Origin: Cryobacterium sp. PH31-O1
GTDB taxonomy: Bacteria; Actinomycetota; Actinomycetes; Actinomycetales; Microbacteriaceae
DNA: 64,000 nt
Direction: 5' to 3'
NCBI RefSeq assembly: GCF_030063455.1
Contig: NZ_JASITB010000006.1
Coordinates: 237,850-301,849, forward strand
The translations under genes and the position numbers were made by a program. Shown one piece after another: positions 1-8,237 of this stretch (its first letter is position 1; each line of letters starts with the position of its first letter). The notes beneath the pieces were generated by a model, which was given only the letters and a program-made list of their open reading frames with translations, was not told the origin of the DNA and searched no databases.

Positions 1-939
1 AAGAATCACGGCGCGCAGCCGCACTTTGTTGCAGCGCTCGACGACACCCCCCTCGTCGCCATCGACCGGCTCGACGAGACCGCGAAAGCGCGGAGTACCT
101 GGGCGGATGCCTGGGACTCGATGCGTCGCCGGCCCACCTTCTGGATGTCCTCCGGACTCATCCTCCTGATCGTTCTGGTAGCACTGTTTCCCACCTGGTT
201 CGCCTCGGTCTCGCCGACGCAGTGCCAGCTGTCGGACAGCAACGGGTCACCGCAGTCCGGACATCCGCTCGGATTCACCTTTCAGGGCTGCGATATTTAC
301 TCACGAATCATCTTTGGCACGAGTGCCTCGGTGACCGTGGGAATATTGGCCGCGGCGATCGTGACCCTGTTCGGTCTCATCGTCGGCGCCCTCGCCGGGT
401 ACTACGGCGGATTCCTCGACGCGATCGTCTCGCGGATCGGCGACATCTTTTTCGCTGTTCCAACCGTGCTCGGCGCTATCGTGCTGCTCTCGGTTCTGCC
501 CGACCGCACCCCGGTCGTGATCGCCCTGGTTATTTCGATCTTCGCCTGGCCGCAGGTCGCCCGCATAATGCGAGGCGCCGTGCTCACGGCGCGCAGTTCG
601 GACTATGTCGTGGCTTCGGTCGCGCTCGGCGTGTCGAGGTTCAAGATTCTGTTGCGTCACGTGATTCCCAACGCCATCGCGCCCGTGATCGTCATCGCGA
701 CGGTCTCGCTCGGAACGTTTATCGTGGCCGAAGCCACCCTCTCGTTCCTGGGCATCGGCCTCGGGCCGGGCACCATGTCGTGGGGGCGCGATATCGGCGA
801 AGCCCAGACGTCCATCCGCACCAGTCCGCAGGTGCTCTTGTACCCCTCTATCGCGCTGTCCCTGACCGTGCTGGCCTTCCTCATGCTCGGCGACGTACTG
901 CGCGACGCCCTTGACCCACAGGCGAGGGCACGCCGATGA
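1..939 (+). CDS. Peptide/nickel-type ABC transporter permease (DppC-like), 5' end cut by the window
   Basis: Inner-membrane permease of a dipeptide/oligopeptide-type importer. The reading frame is open from base 1, and the residues before Met-121 (an LDETAKARSTWADAWDSM stretch) match the usual N-terminal tail of DppC proteins. So the ATG at 121 is probably internal and the true start lies just left of the window. Several hydrophobic segments follow, and the BPD_transp loop is visible around 600-760 (ALGVSRFKILLRHVIPNA, then EATLSFLGIG). It ends inside the start of the ATPase gene through an ATGA overlap (936-939), so the two are translationally coupled. The DppB partner and the binding protein should lie upstream, outside view. 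Confidence 0.9.
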   Translation, partial: KNHGAQPHFVAALDDTPLVAIDRLDETAKARSTWADAWDSMRRRPTFWMSSGLILLIVLVALFPTWFASVSPTQCQLSDSNGSPQSGHPLGFTFQGCDIYSRIIFGTSASVTVGILAAAIVTLFGLIVGALAGYYGGFLDAIVSRIGDIFFAVPTVLGAIVLLSVLPDRTPVVIALVISIFAWPQVARIMRGAVLTARSSDYVVASVALGVSRFKILLRHVIPNAIAPVIVIATVSLGTFIVAEATLSFLGIGLGPGTMSWGRDIGEAQTSIRTSPQVLLYPSIALSLTVLAFLMLGDVLRDALDPQARARR

Positions 940-2684
940 CCCAGTTAGCGACCGAAACCGTGAACCAGATCCCGTCTTCCGACTCCGCACCGCTCCTTGA
1001 GATCCGTGACCTCGAGGTCGGGTTCCGCACTCAACGGGGCATCGTGCCCGCCGTACGCGGCGTCAGCCTGACGCTGTACCCCGGGCAGACCCTCGCGATC
1101 GTGGGGGAGTCCGGCTCGGGCAAGACCACCACCGCGCAGGCCATCATCAAGCTGCTCGCCGGTACCGGCCAGGTGACCGCCGGCCAGATTCTGTTCGAAG
1201 GCCGCGACCTGACGACCCTGACCGCGGCCGAGATGCAAAACGTGCGCGGCCGCCAGATCGGCTACGTTCCCCAGGACCCGATGAGCAACCTCAACCCGGT
1301 GTGGAACATCGGCTTCCAGGTGGCTGAAGCTATTAGGGCCAACAGCGACCTTCGTGGCAAGGCGTTGAAGCAGCGCACCATTGAGGTGCTGCAGGAGGCG
1401 GGCCTGTCTGATGCCGCCGACCGGCTCAAGCAGTACCCGCACCAGTTCTCCGGCGGAATGCGTCAGCGAGTGCTCATTGGAATCGGGCTGTCCGCCCGGC
1501 CGAAGCTGCTCATCGCCGATGAGCCGACGAGCGCGCTCGATGTCACCGTGCAGCGCCAGATTCTCGACCACCTCGCCACCCTCACCAGGGACTACGGCAC
1601 GAGCGTTCTGTTCATCACGCACGACCTCGGGCTCGCTGCTGAGCGGGCCGAGCAGCTCGTGGTGATGTACAAGGGCAGGGTCGTCGAGTCGGGGCCGTCC
1701 CAGGAGATCCTCTCCAATCCGCAGCACCCATACACCCAACGTCTCGTGGCGGCCGCTCCGAGCCTGGCGTCGCGGCGTATCCAGTCCAAGAAGAACGAGG
1801 ATGCGCCGGCAACCGAGATTTTCTCGGCCGGCGGAACCGACACTGCGCTGATTCGGCGGGCGACGGAGCGCGAACTGGCGGCGTCGGGCAAGGACCTCAT
1901 CTCGGTCGAGGGCATCACCAAGATGTACCGCATCCGTAAGTCGGGGCTGCGCTATACCGAACTCCTCGCCGTGAACGACGTGTCGTTCGGGGTGAAGAAG
2001 GGCACCACCACTGCGATCGTGGGAGAGTCCGGTTCCGGAAAATCCACGGTGGCCAAGCTCATCCTGCAGTTGGAAAGCACCACGAGCGGGCGGATCGAGT
2101 TCGATGGGCAAGACGTCGCCGGTCTCACCGGCCGTGACCTGCTGAAGTTCCGTCGCCGGGTGCAGCCGGTGTTCCAAGACCCGTACGGTTCGCTCGACCC
2201 GCAGTACAACGTGGGCAACACCATCGCCGAGCCGCTCCTGGCGCACAAGATCGGTACGAAGAAGGAACGCCAGAAGCGGGTGCTGGAGCTGCTCGATCAG
2301 GTCTCGCTGCCGGCGTCTACGCAGTTTCGCTACCCGAGCGAGCTGTCGGGCGGTCAGCGCCAACGCATCGCGATTGCTCGTGCCCTGGCGCTCAAGCCAG
2401 ACGTGCTCGTGCTCGACGAGGCCGTCTCGGCCCTCGACGTGCTCGTGCAGGGGCAGATTCTGAATCTCCTCACCGAATTGCAGACCGAGCTGGGCCTGAC
2501 CTACCTGTTCATCACCCACGATCTCGCGGTGGTGCGGCTGGTCGCCGACAACGTCTGTGTCATGCAGAAGGGGCGAATCGTCGAAGCGGCGTCCACCGAC
2601 GAAGTGTTCGATAACCCGCATGAGGTGTACACGCAGGAGCTGCTGGCGGCGATCCCCGGCGCGAACTTTGAGTTCGGGCGCTAG
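936..2684 (+). CDS. Double ABC ATPase (DppD-DppF fusion) for peptide import
   Basis: Energy-coupling subunit with two complete ATPase cassettes in one 582-aa chain. Cassette 1 has Walker A GESGSGKTT, signature SGGMRQR and Walker B LLIADEPTSALD. Cassette 2 has Walker A GESGSGKST, signature LSGGQRQRIAIARAL and Walker B VLVLDEAVSALD. Each is followed by an oligopeptide-type C-terminal tail. A single chain replaces the usual DppD/DppF heterodimer, which is common in actinobacteria. It follows the permease by an ATGA overlap and is closed by a 16-bp hairpin at 2705, so it is the last gene of its operon. The transported substrate cannot be read from the sequence. Confidence 0.92.
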   Translation: MTQLATETVNQIPSSDSAPLLEIRDLEVGFRTQRGIVPAVRGVSLTLYPGQTLAIVGESGSGKTTTAQAIIKLLAGTGQVTAGQILFEGRDLTTLTAAEMQNVRGRQIGYVPQDPMSNLNPVWNIGFQVAEAIRANSDLRGKALKQRTIEVLQEAGLSDAADRLKQYPHQFSGGMRQRVLIGIGLSARPKLLIADEPTSALDVTVQRQILDHLATLTRDYGTSVLFITHDLGLAAERAEQLVVMYKGRVVESGPSQEILSNPQHPYTQRLVAAAPSLASRRIQSKKNEDAPATEIFSAGGTDTALIRRATERELAASGKDLISVEGITKMYRIRKSGLRYTELLAVNDVSFGVKKGTTTAIVGESGSGKSTVAKLILQLESTTSGRIEFDGQDVAGLTGRDLLKFRRRVQPVFQDPYGSLDPQYNVGNTIAEPLLAHKIGTKKERQKRVLELLDQVSLPASTQFRYPSELSGGQRQRIAIARALALKPDVLVLDEAVSALDVLVQGQILNLLTELQTELGLTYLFITHDLAVVRLVADNVCVMQKGRIVEAASTDEVFDNPHEVYTQELLAAIPGANFEFGR

Positions 2685-2704
2685 CCGAACGCCTTCGAAA
2701 TGCT

Positions 2705-2750
2705 CTGCGGGCCCGACCGGAAATCATCCCGGTCGGGCCCGCAGCTCTTT
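2705..2750 (+). terminator. Strong hairpin terminator after the first ABC operon
   Basis: A perfect 16-bp inverted repeat (2705-2720 with 2729-2744) flanks an 8-nt loop and is followed by CTCTTT. It lies 20 bp after the stop codon of the double ATPase, the expected place for an operon end. Confidence 0.8.
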
Positions 2751-2764
2751 AACACGATCGCACC

Positions 2765-2830
2765 CGACGTGTCGACGCGGCCCGCACCGGAATCTGGTGC
2801 CTGGGGTAGCGAAATTCGATCGACACGTCG
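2765..2830. repeat. 11-bp inverted repeat with nested 5-bp hairpin upstream of the binding-protein gene
   Basis: CGACGTGTCGA at 2765-2775 is perfectly inverted at 2820-2830, and GCACC/GGTGC (2784-2788, 2796-2800) forms a smaller hairpin between the arms. It lies between the terminator at 2705 and the probable promoter at 2921. The 333-bp gap 2685-3017 holds these elements and no supportable gene. The function is unknown: a two-site operator or a structured relic are both possible. Confidence 0.5.
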
Positions 2831-2920
2831 CCTTTTCGACGGTTAGACGCAAGATTTGTGCATATTGCCCGCCTCCGACGAAAAAGAATGGAGCTATTTC
2901 ATAACAGTTCGGTTATTTTC

Positions 2921-2950
2921 TTGGCAGAGCTGTGGATTTCTCTCTATGGT
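2921..2950 (+). promoter_or_regulatory. Candidate sigma-A promoter for the second ABC operon
   Basis: TTGGCA (2921-2926) and TATGGT (2945-2950) are separated by 18 bp and lie about 65 bp before the TTG start of the binding protein. They match the actinobacterial housekeeping pattern (TTGACA, TANNNT). No transcription start is known, so this is a pattern call only. Confidence 0.4.
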
Positions 2951-3017
2951 CATAGCTAACCACGCTCGACTCGCGGTCACTCGCCGTGCGCCGACGATTA
3001 TTTCGCCAGGAGGAATC

Positions 3018-4805
3018 TTGTCCATCAGAGGAAAACTGTTCAGGAAGAGCCTGTGTGGTGTCGCCGTTCTCGGTGTCGCTGCTCTGACCCTCACCGCATG
3101 CACCACATCCGGCAGTACCGGCACCAGCACGGATGCCGCCGCCGGCGGTGGCACGGTGACGGTCGCGGTGGTTAACGACTTCACGTCGTTCAACAATCAG
3201 ACCCCGCAGTCCAACCTCGACACCAACGGCCAGGTTGGCTATCTCATGGGCAACTACGGCTCGGCCTTCTCGTACATCGACAAAGACTTCAAGATCGTGC
3301 ACGAAGAGAAATTCGGCACCTTTAAGAAAACCAGTGATGACCCGCAGACGGTCACCTACACGCTGAACCCCGATGACAAGTGGTCTGACGGTGAACCCGT
3401 AACGGCGGATGACATGGTGTTGTCCTGGGCTACCCAGTCCGGCTACTACAACAGCTCAACTACCGACGCCGCCAGCGGCGATGTGGTCTCTGGCACCCAA
3501 TACTTCGAAATTGCCGCCAGTACTGCAGGGCTCGACACCACGGCGTTCCCCACGGTCAGTGACGACAACCTGTCGATGACCCTGGTCTACGGCACCCCAT
3601 ATGTGGACTGGGAATTGGTCAACCCGATCGGCCAGCCCGCCCACATCGTGGCCAAGAAGGCCGGTCTCGGCTCTGCTGCCGATTTGACCGCACTCATGAA
3701 GGGGCTCCCCAAGGGCGACACGGCCAACCCTGTCGCAGCAGACCCCACCCTGAAGGCCGCCGCCGACTTCGTTAACACCGGCTACGACGTGACCGCGTTT
3801 CCCACCGACCCTGACCTGCTGGTTTCCAGCGGACCCATGGTGCCGACCGGCTGGACCCCCGGACAGTCATTTACGATGGAGCGGAACAAGTACTACGTGG
3901 GAGGCATGATCCCCAAGGTCGACAAGATCGTCATGCGTGTCATCCCCGACGCCAACGCCCAGGTTACCGCCCTGCAAAACGGTGAGGTCGACATTATCAA
4001 CCCGCAGGCATCCGCTGACACGTTAACCGCCCTCGAGAACACCGGTGCTGACGTCCTGACCGGCGATCAGGTCTCTTACGACCACCTCGACCTGCGGTTT
4101 GACCAGCCGGTTTTCGCAGATCTCAAAGTGCGCCAGGCCTTTTTGAAGACCATCCCGCGCCAGCAGATTCTTGACTCCATCGTGACGCCGGTCAACCCCG
4201 ACGCCAAGGTTCTGGACTCGCAGATCTGGGTTCCCGCCAATGATGCCTACGCAGACTCCGTGGCCAACAATGGTTCCGAGGACTACGCCGAGGTGGATAT
4301 TGATGGGGCCAAGGCGCTGCTGGCTGGCGCGACGCCCTCGATCCGCATCCTGTACAACACCAAAAACCCGAACCGGGTAGATGAGTTTCAGGCCATTCAG
4401 GCATCGGCGGCCAAGGCCGGTATCACTGTCGTCGATGCTGGCTCGCCCGACTGGAGCAGCCTGCTCGAGGGCGGCGACTATGACGCTTCCCTGTTTGGCT
4501 GGATCAGCCCCGGTGTCGGTTCTGCCGGAATCTCCCAGATCTTCTCCACCGACGGAGGCGGCAACTACAACCAGTACACCGGAACCAATGACGACGCCAT
4601 TGCGACCCAGACCACCCTGGATCCCGACGAGCTGATCGTCCTTGAAAAGAAAATGGACAAGCAGATGTTCGCAGACGCCTACGGGCTGCCGCTGTTCCAG
4701 CTGCCGGGTGTGTTTGGTGTTTCCAAGCGTGTCAGTGGAGTGGAGTACATGGGCAACCAGACTGGTCCGTTCTGGAACTTCTGGCAGTGGTCCGTTAGCA
4801 AATAG
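3018..4805 (+). CDS. Peptide-type ABC transporter substrate-binding lipoprotein (SBP family 5)
   Basis: Extracytoplasmic receptor of the second peptide-type importer, about 595 aa, typical of the DppA/OppA family. I choose the TTG start at 3018 because a strong AGGAGG box (3008-3013) precedes it. It gives a basic N-terminus (SIRGKLFRKS), a hydrophobic core and the lipobox LTAC, so the mature protein is a lipid-anchored Cys protein followed by a Ser/Thr/Gly linker. An in-frame ATG exists at 2856 but would bury the signal peptide. The family-5 fold shows in KWSDGEPVTADDMVLSW and in the later RQAFLKTIPRQQIL segment. The permease gene lies downstream behind a hairpin at 4842. The position next to typA recalls LpqW near typA in mycobacteria; the substrate is unknown. 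Confidence 0.9.
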   Translation: MSIRGKLFRKSLCGVAVLGVAALTLTACTTSGSTGTSTDAAAGGGTVTVAVVNDFTSFNNQTPQSNLDTNGQVGYLMGNYGSAFSYIDKDFKIVHEEKFGTFKKTSDDPQTVTYTLNPDDKWSDGEPVTADDMVLSWATQSGYYNSSTTDAASGDVVSGTQYFEIAASTAGLDTTAFPTVSDDNLSMTLVYGTPYVDWELVNPIGQPAHIVAKKAGLGSAADLTALMKGLPKGDTANPVAADPTLKAAADFVNTGYDVTAFPTDPDLLVSSGPMVPTGWTPGQSFTMERNKYYVGGMIPKVDKIVMRVIPDANAQVTALQNGEVDIINPQASADTLTALENTGADVLTGDQVSYDHLDLRFDQPVFADLKVRQAFLKTIPRQQILDSIVTPVNPDAKVLDSQIWVPANDAYADSVANNGSEDYAEVDIDGAKALLAGATPSIRILYNTKNPNRVDEFQAIQASAAKAGITVVDAGSPDWSSLLEGGDYDASLFGWISPGVGSAGISQIFSTDGGGNYNQYTGTNDDAIATQTTLDPDELIVLEKKMDKQMFADAYGLPLFQLPGVFGVSKRVSGVEYMGNQTGPFWNFWQWSVSK

Positions 4806-4841
4806 TTCCGTTAGTGGGCGCTTAGCCCCCTGTGATCGCGT

Positions 4842-4875
4842 CGTTGGGCTCCCGAATTTCCAGGGGAGCCCAACG
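4842..4875 (+). terminator. Hairpin between binding-protein and permease genes (attenuator or mRNA stabiliser)
   Basis: A perfect 12-bp inverted repeat (CGTTGGGCTCCC at 4842-4853, its complement at 4864-4875) surrounds a 10-nt loop and has no T-tract. Between a binding-protein gene and its permeases, such a hairpin usually allows partial termination or 3' protection, so that the receptor is made in excess. Confidence 0.5.
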
Positions 4876-4957
4876 TCGTGGGCTGGGCGGCATCCATTTG
4901 TGGGATCGCTTGGCGCTCCAGAGCCCGATTCAACTTCTACAGTGAGGTAGCCCCAGC

Positions 4958-6490
4958 ATGGTGAGCTTCATCCTCAGGCGCATTCTCGTTTCTATCCTGA
5001 TTCTCGTGGCCGCTTCGTTTTTGATGTACGTCATGGTGGGGTATTCGGCGCAGCCCCTGCAAGACCTGCAGGGCAGCAACTCTCCTAACAAGCAAGAGCT
5101 GATCAATGCGCGCGTTGCGCGCCTCGACCTTGACGTAGCGCCGCCGCTGCGCTGGGTGCTATGGATTAGCGGCGTCGCAAAATGCGCGATTCCCTTCGCC
5201 AACGCCTGCGACCTCGGATCAACGATCTCGAACGCACAGGTCGTCGACATCCTGCCCAACGCTTTGGCGGCGACGGTGCAGTTGGTCACCTTTGCGCTGG
5301 TACTGGCCATTCTGCTCGGTGTAACGATCGGCATCATCACCGCGCTCCGCCAGTACAGCGGTCTCGACAACACCATGACCTTCGTCAGTTTTTTCCTGTA
5401 CTCGCTGCCCGCATTTCTGGTCGCCGTGCTGCTCAAAGAGTTCATCGCCATCGGCTTCAATGACTTTCTGCGCGATCCGGTCATTGGCGGCTTAGCGCTG
5501 GTGGTCATCGGGCTCATCGTCGGAGCTATCTGGCAGTCTCTTCTCGGAGGCGACGCCAAACGCCGTCTTGTGGTCTTTCTCGTATCGGGACTGGCAACAT
5601 CTGGCGTACTGCTCGTGATGAGCGCAACCGGCTGGTTCATGCGCCCGGGGCTCGGAGCAATCCCGATTATTGTCCTGGTTGCGGCTATTGCCCTCGGCAG
5701 CGCAACCCTACTTGCGGGCTTGCGCAACCGTCGTGCCTTTATTACGGCGGGAATCAACGCGGTCATCGCTATCGTGGCCTACCTCACACTTCAGCCGCTC
5801 TTTGATGTGTCCAGCGCCGGCACCCTGTTCATCCTGGCCGTGGCCACCGCTGCAGTCGGATTGCTCAGCGGATTTCTCGCCGGAGGGTTTGATCGCGGTC
5901 AGAACATGCGCGTTGGCCTGGTGACCGCCCTGCTGTCCGGCGCCGTTGTGCTCTTGGATCGCTTCATGCAGTCCTGGGGCGACCTGCTCACCGCCACCAA
6001 CGGGCGCCCGATCGCCACGGTCGGGTCGAAAACGCCGGGATTGAGCGGCGATGTCTGGCTGGCCGGCCTCGACACCTTCGCTCACCTCACCCTGCCAACC
6101 ATCGCGCTGCTCTTGATCTCTTTCGCCGGGTACACCCGCTATTCCCGGGCCGGCATGCTGGAGGTGCTCAGCCTTGACTACATTCGCACCGCCCGGGCCA
6201 AGGGACTTCCGGAGCGCACCGTGATCGTACGTCATGCTTTTCGCAACATGCTGATTCCGCTGACCACCCTGGTGGCGTTCGACGTCGGTGCGCTTCTCGG
6301 TGGTGCCATCATTACCGAAAAGGTCTTTGCTATTCCCGGAATGGGCAGCCTCTTCAATGCGGGGCTGGACCGGGGCGACTTGAACCCGGTTATGGGCTAC
6401 TTTCTTGTCGTAGCGGCCATGGCGATAACCTTCAATTTTCTGGCCGATATGGCCTATGCCGGGCTCGACCCGAGAGTGAGGATCCGCTAA
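4958..6490 (+). CDS. Peptide-type ABC transporter permease (DppB-like) with enlarged membrane region
   Basis: Membrane permease with the DppB N-terminal pattern (FILRRILVSILILVAASF). It has the conserved C-terminal cytoplasmic loop (DYIRTARAKGLPERTVIVRH) and the following EKVFAIPGMG motif near residues 440-460. At 510 aa it is about 180 aa longer than ordinary DppB (roughly 310-340 aa). The extra length is a block of about six added hydrophobic segments, roughly residues 175-345, between the early membrane helices and the permease core. The start is ATG 4958 after a GAGGT box. The stop codon (TAA 6488-6490) directly abuts the ATG of the next permease, so the two are co-translated. Confidence 0.9.
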   Translation: MVSFILRRILVSILILVAASFLMYVMVGYSAQPLQDLQGSNSPNKQELINARVARLDLDVAPPLRWVLWISGVAKCAIPFANACDLGSTISNAQVVDILPNALAATVQLVTFALVLAILLGVTIGIITALRQYSGLDNTMTFVSFFLYSLPAFLVAVLLKEFIAIGFNDFLRDPVIGGLALVVIGLIVGAIWQSLLGGDAKRRLVVFLVSGLATSGVLLVMSATGWFMRPGLGAIPIIVLVAAIALGSATLLAGLRNRRAFITAGINAVIAIVAYLTLQPLFDVSSAGTLFILAVATAAVGLLSGFLAGGFDRGQNMRVGLVTALLSGAVVLLDRFMQSWGDLLTATNGRPIATVGSKTPGLSGDVWLAGLDTFAHLTLPTIALLLISFAGYTRYSRAGMLEVLSLDYIRTARAKGLPERTVIVRHAFRNMLIPLTTLVAFDVGALLGGAIITEKVFAIPGMGSLFNAGLDRGDLNPVMGYFLVVAAMAITFNFLADMAYAGLDPRVRIR

Positions 6491-7531
6491 ATGTCCACGC
6501 CAACCGGACTCGGCCCTGTACCGCCCGAAATGCCCGCCGACGAGCTAGCCGTGGCAAACTCCGTTCCCGAAAGCCAGGGGCGCCTGATTTGGCGCCGATT
6601 CGTCGGTAATAAGGTCGCTGTTGCCTCAGTGATCATCCTGCTGGCTATCATTGTGTTTTCCTTCTCCGCCATCGGTCTCGGTCCGATTCCCGGCTGGTGG
6701 AAGTACGGCTACAAGGAGCTAAATCCTCAGGCAAACGGTGGCAACCCGACTTTGTCGGTGCTGCCGCAATTTCTCGGTGGCAACGGGATTTCGCTGGGCG
6801 ATCATCCGTTCGGCCAGGACCGCATTGGTAAGGATTACTTTGCAATGACCATGCGGGGTATTCAAAACTCTGCGTTGGTCATGGTGGTTCTCGGCCTTAT
6901 TGCGACCGTACTTGGCGTGGTCGTCGGTGCTATCGCTGGCTACTACCGCGGCATCGTCGATGCCATTCTCATGCGCGTCACCGATATTTTCATCGTTATT
7001 CCCGCCCTGGTTATCGGTAGCGTCGTCGGCAACTGGTTCGGCAGCCTGGGAGCCCCGGTGCTGGCGATCATGCTTGGCTTCTTCTCCTGGATGGGCATCG
7101 CTCGGCTGGTGCGCGGCGAATTTTTGTCGCTTCGGGAACGAGAATTCGTCGAGGCAGCCAGGGTCGCTGGGGCATCGGACATGCGCATTATCTTCAAACA
7201 CATTTTGCCCAACGCCGCGGGCGTGGTGATTGTGTCGGCGACCCTCATTATGGCCTCGGCCATTTTGCTGGAAACCGCGCTGAGCTACCTCGGCTACGGC
7301 ATCCGCTCTCCCGATGTCTCGCTCGGCCTGCTGATCAGTTCCAACCAGTCCGCATTCCAGACTCGGCCATGGTTGTTTTGGTGGCCCGGGCTGTTCATCG
7401 TGTCGCTGGCGTTGCTGGTGAACTTCATCGGCGACGGTTTGCGTGACGCCTTCGACCCGCGCCACCGCCGATTTAAGCTCAGCAAAATGCGTGAAACCCG
7501 GCCCGAACCGGAGCTGGAGACGGCACCGTGA
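6491..7531 (+). CDS. Peptide-type ABC transporter permease (DppC-like)
   Basis: Second permease of the importer, 346 aa. The N-terminal cytoplasmic tail carries the DppC-type sequence before the first helix (RLIWRRFVGNKVAVAS). The permease loop is at about residues 215-250 (AARVAGASDMRIIFKHILPN), followed by ETALSYLGYGI. A periplasmic segment after helix 1 (about residues 60-115) contains GHPFGQDRIGKDYF-like residues, typical of DppC. It starts on the base after the DppB-like stop codon. The matching ATPase lies 700 bp downstream, beyond an antisense gene, instead of adjoining it. Confidence 0.92.
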   Translation: MSTPTGLGPVPPEMPADELAVANSVPESQGRLIWRRFVGNKVAVASVIILLAIIVFSFSAIGLGPIPGWWKYGYKELNPQANGGNPTLSVLPQFLGGNGISLGDHPFGQDRIGKDYFAMTMRGIQNSALVMVVLGLIATVLGVVVGAIAGYYRGIVDAILMRVTDIFIVIPALVIGSVVGNWFGSLGAPVLAIMLGFFSWMGIARLVRGEFLSLREREFVEAARVAGASDMRIIFKHILPNAAGVVIVSATLIMASAILLETALSYLGYGIRSPDVSLGLLISSNQSAFQTRPWLFWWPGLFIVSLALLVNFIGDGLRDAFDPRHRRFKLSKMRETRPEPELETAP

Positions 7532-7545
7532 TGCTGCGTCACGCG

Positions 7546-8154
7546 CTAAGAAATCAGAATGGCGACAGCGGATGCCGCGGCAAAAACTACGAAAATTGCC
7601 ACGCGCTCCCAAGCCCACACCACCAAAACGGGCGTCTGGGCTGCCAGACCACCGTCAACCCGGCCACTCTGCTGCAGCAGGTTCCACCGAGCACGCACCA
7701 GGTGCGCCGCCTCGCCCGACTCACTCCCCGGCAGATCACCGGGCCGCGGTTGACCGCTCACGTAGGGCACAGGGTCGGTGGTCCTGCGCTGACCAGAGCG
7801 GGTGACGCTTCGGCCCGGTGCCGGAGCGCAGTACACCGCAAACTTGTGGCCCGGCGTATAGAGGGTCAGCGCGAACTTGGTGTCAATGTGAACGAGCGCC
7901 GCCCACGGCACGACAATAGTGCGGAAGGGGTTGCGAATGGTCACGGCGTCATCGCTAACCCTCAGGTCGGGTCGCCACAGTACTTCCCAGACAAACAGCA
8001 CGACGAACAGCGCCGGAATGACCAGCCACCGATTCGATGCTGTTGGCAGCAAGAACAGACTCAGGGCGCTGAGCGCGGCTACCGCGGCGAAAACGGCGGC
8101 AATGATGCGGTTAAACCTCGAGTAGAAAATATTCGGGTCGGCAGCGACGGGCAT
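7546..8154 (-). CDS. PH domain-containing membrane protein
   Basis: A 202-aa protein with two N-terminal hydrophobic segments (about residues 17-37 and 42-60), then a bacterial PH-like beta region (LRVSDDAVTIRNPFRTIVVPW). A further hydrophobic stretch lies at the extreme C-terminus. Actinobacterial PH-domain membrane proteins of this length are common and functionally uncharacterised. The gene lies antisense between the DppC-like permease (its stop is 15 bp from theirs) and the double ATPase (starts 83 bp apart, divergent). A competing rightward frame across 7528-8241 has no family features and was discarded. Confidence 0.75.
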   Translation of the reverse strand: MPVAADPNIFYSRFNRIIAAVFAAVAALSALSLFLLPTASNRWLVIPALFVVLFVWEVLWRPDLRVSDDAVTIRNPFRTIVVPWAALVHIDTKFALTLYTPGHKFAVYCAPAPGRSVTRSGQRRTTDPVPYVSGQPRPGDLPGSESGEAAHLVRARWNLLQQSGRVDGGLAAQTPVLVVWAWERVAIFVVFAAASAVAILIS

Positions 8155-8237
8155 GCAGCCATGCTGCCAGATATTGGCCCAGGCTCCGCACGCCGGAAGC
8201 CAGAAACTCGAAGCACCTTCGACGAAAGTGAGACGTT

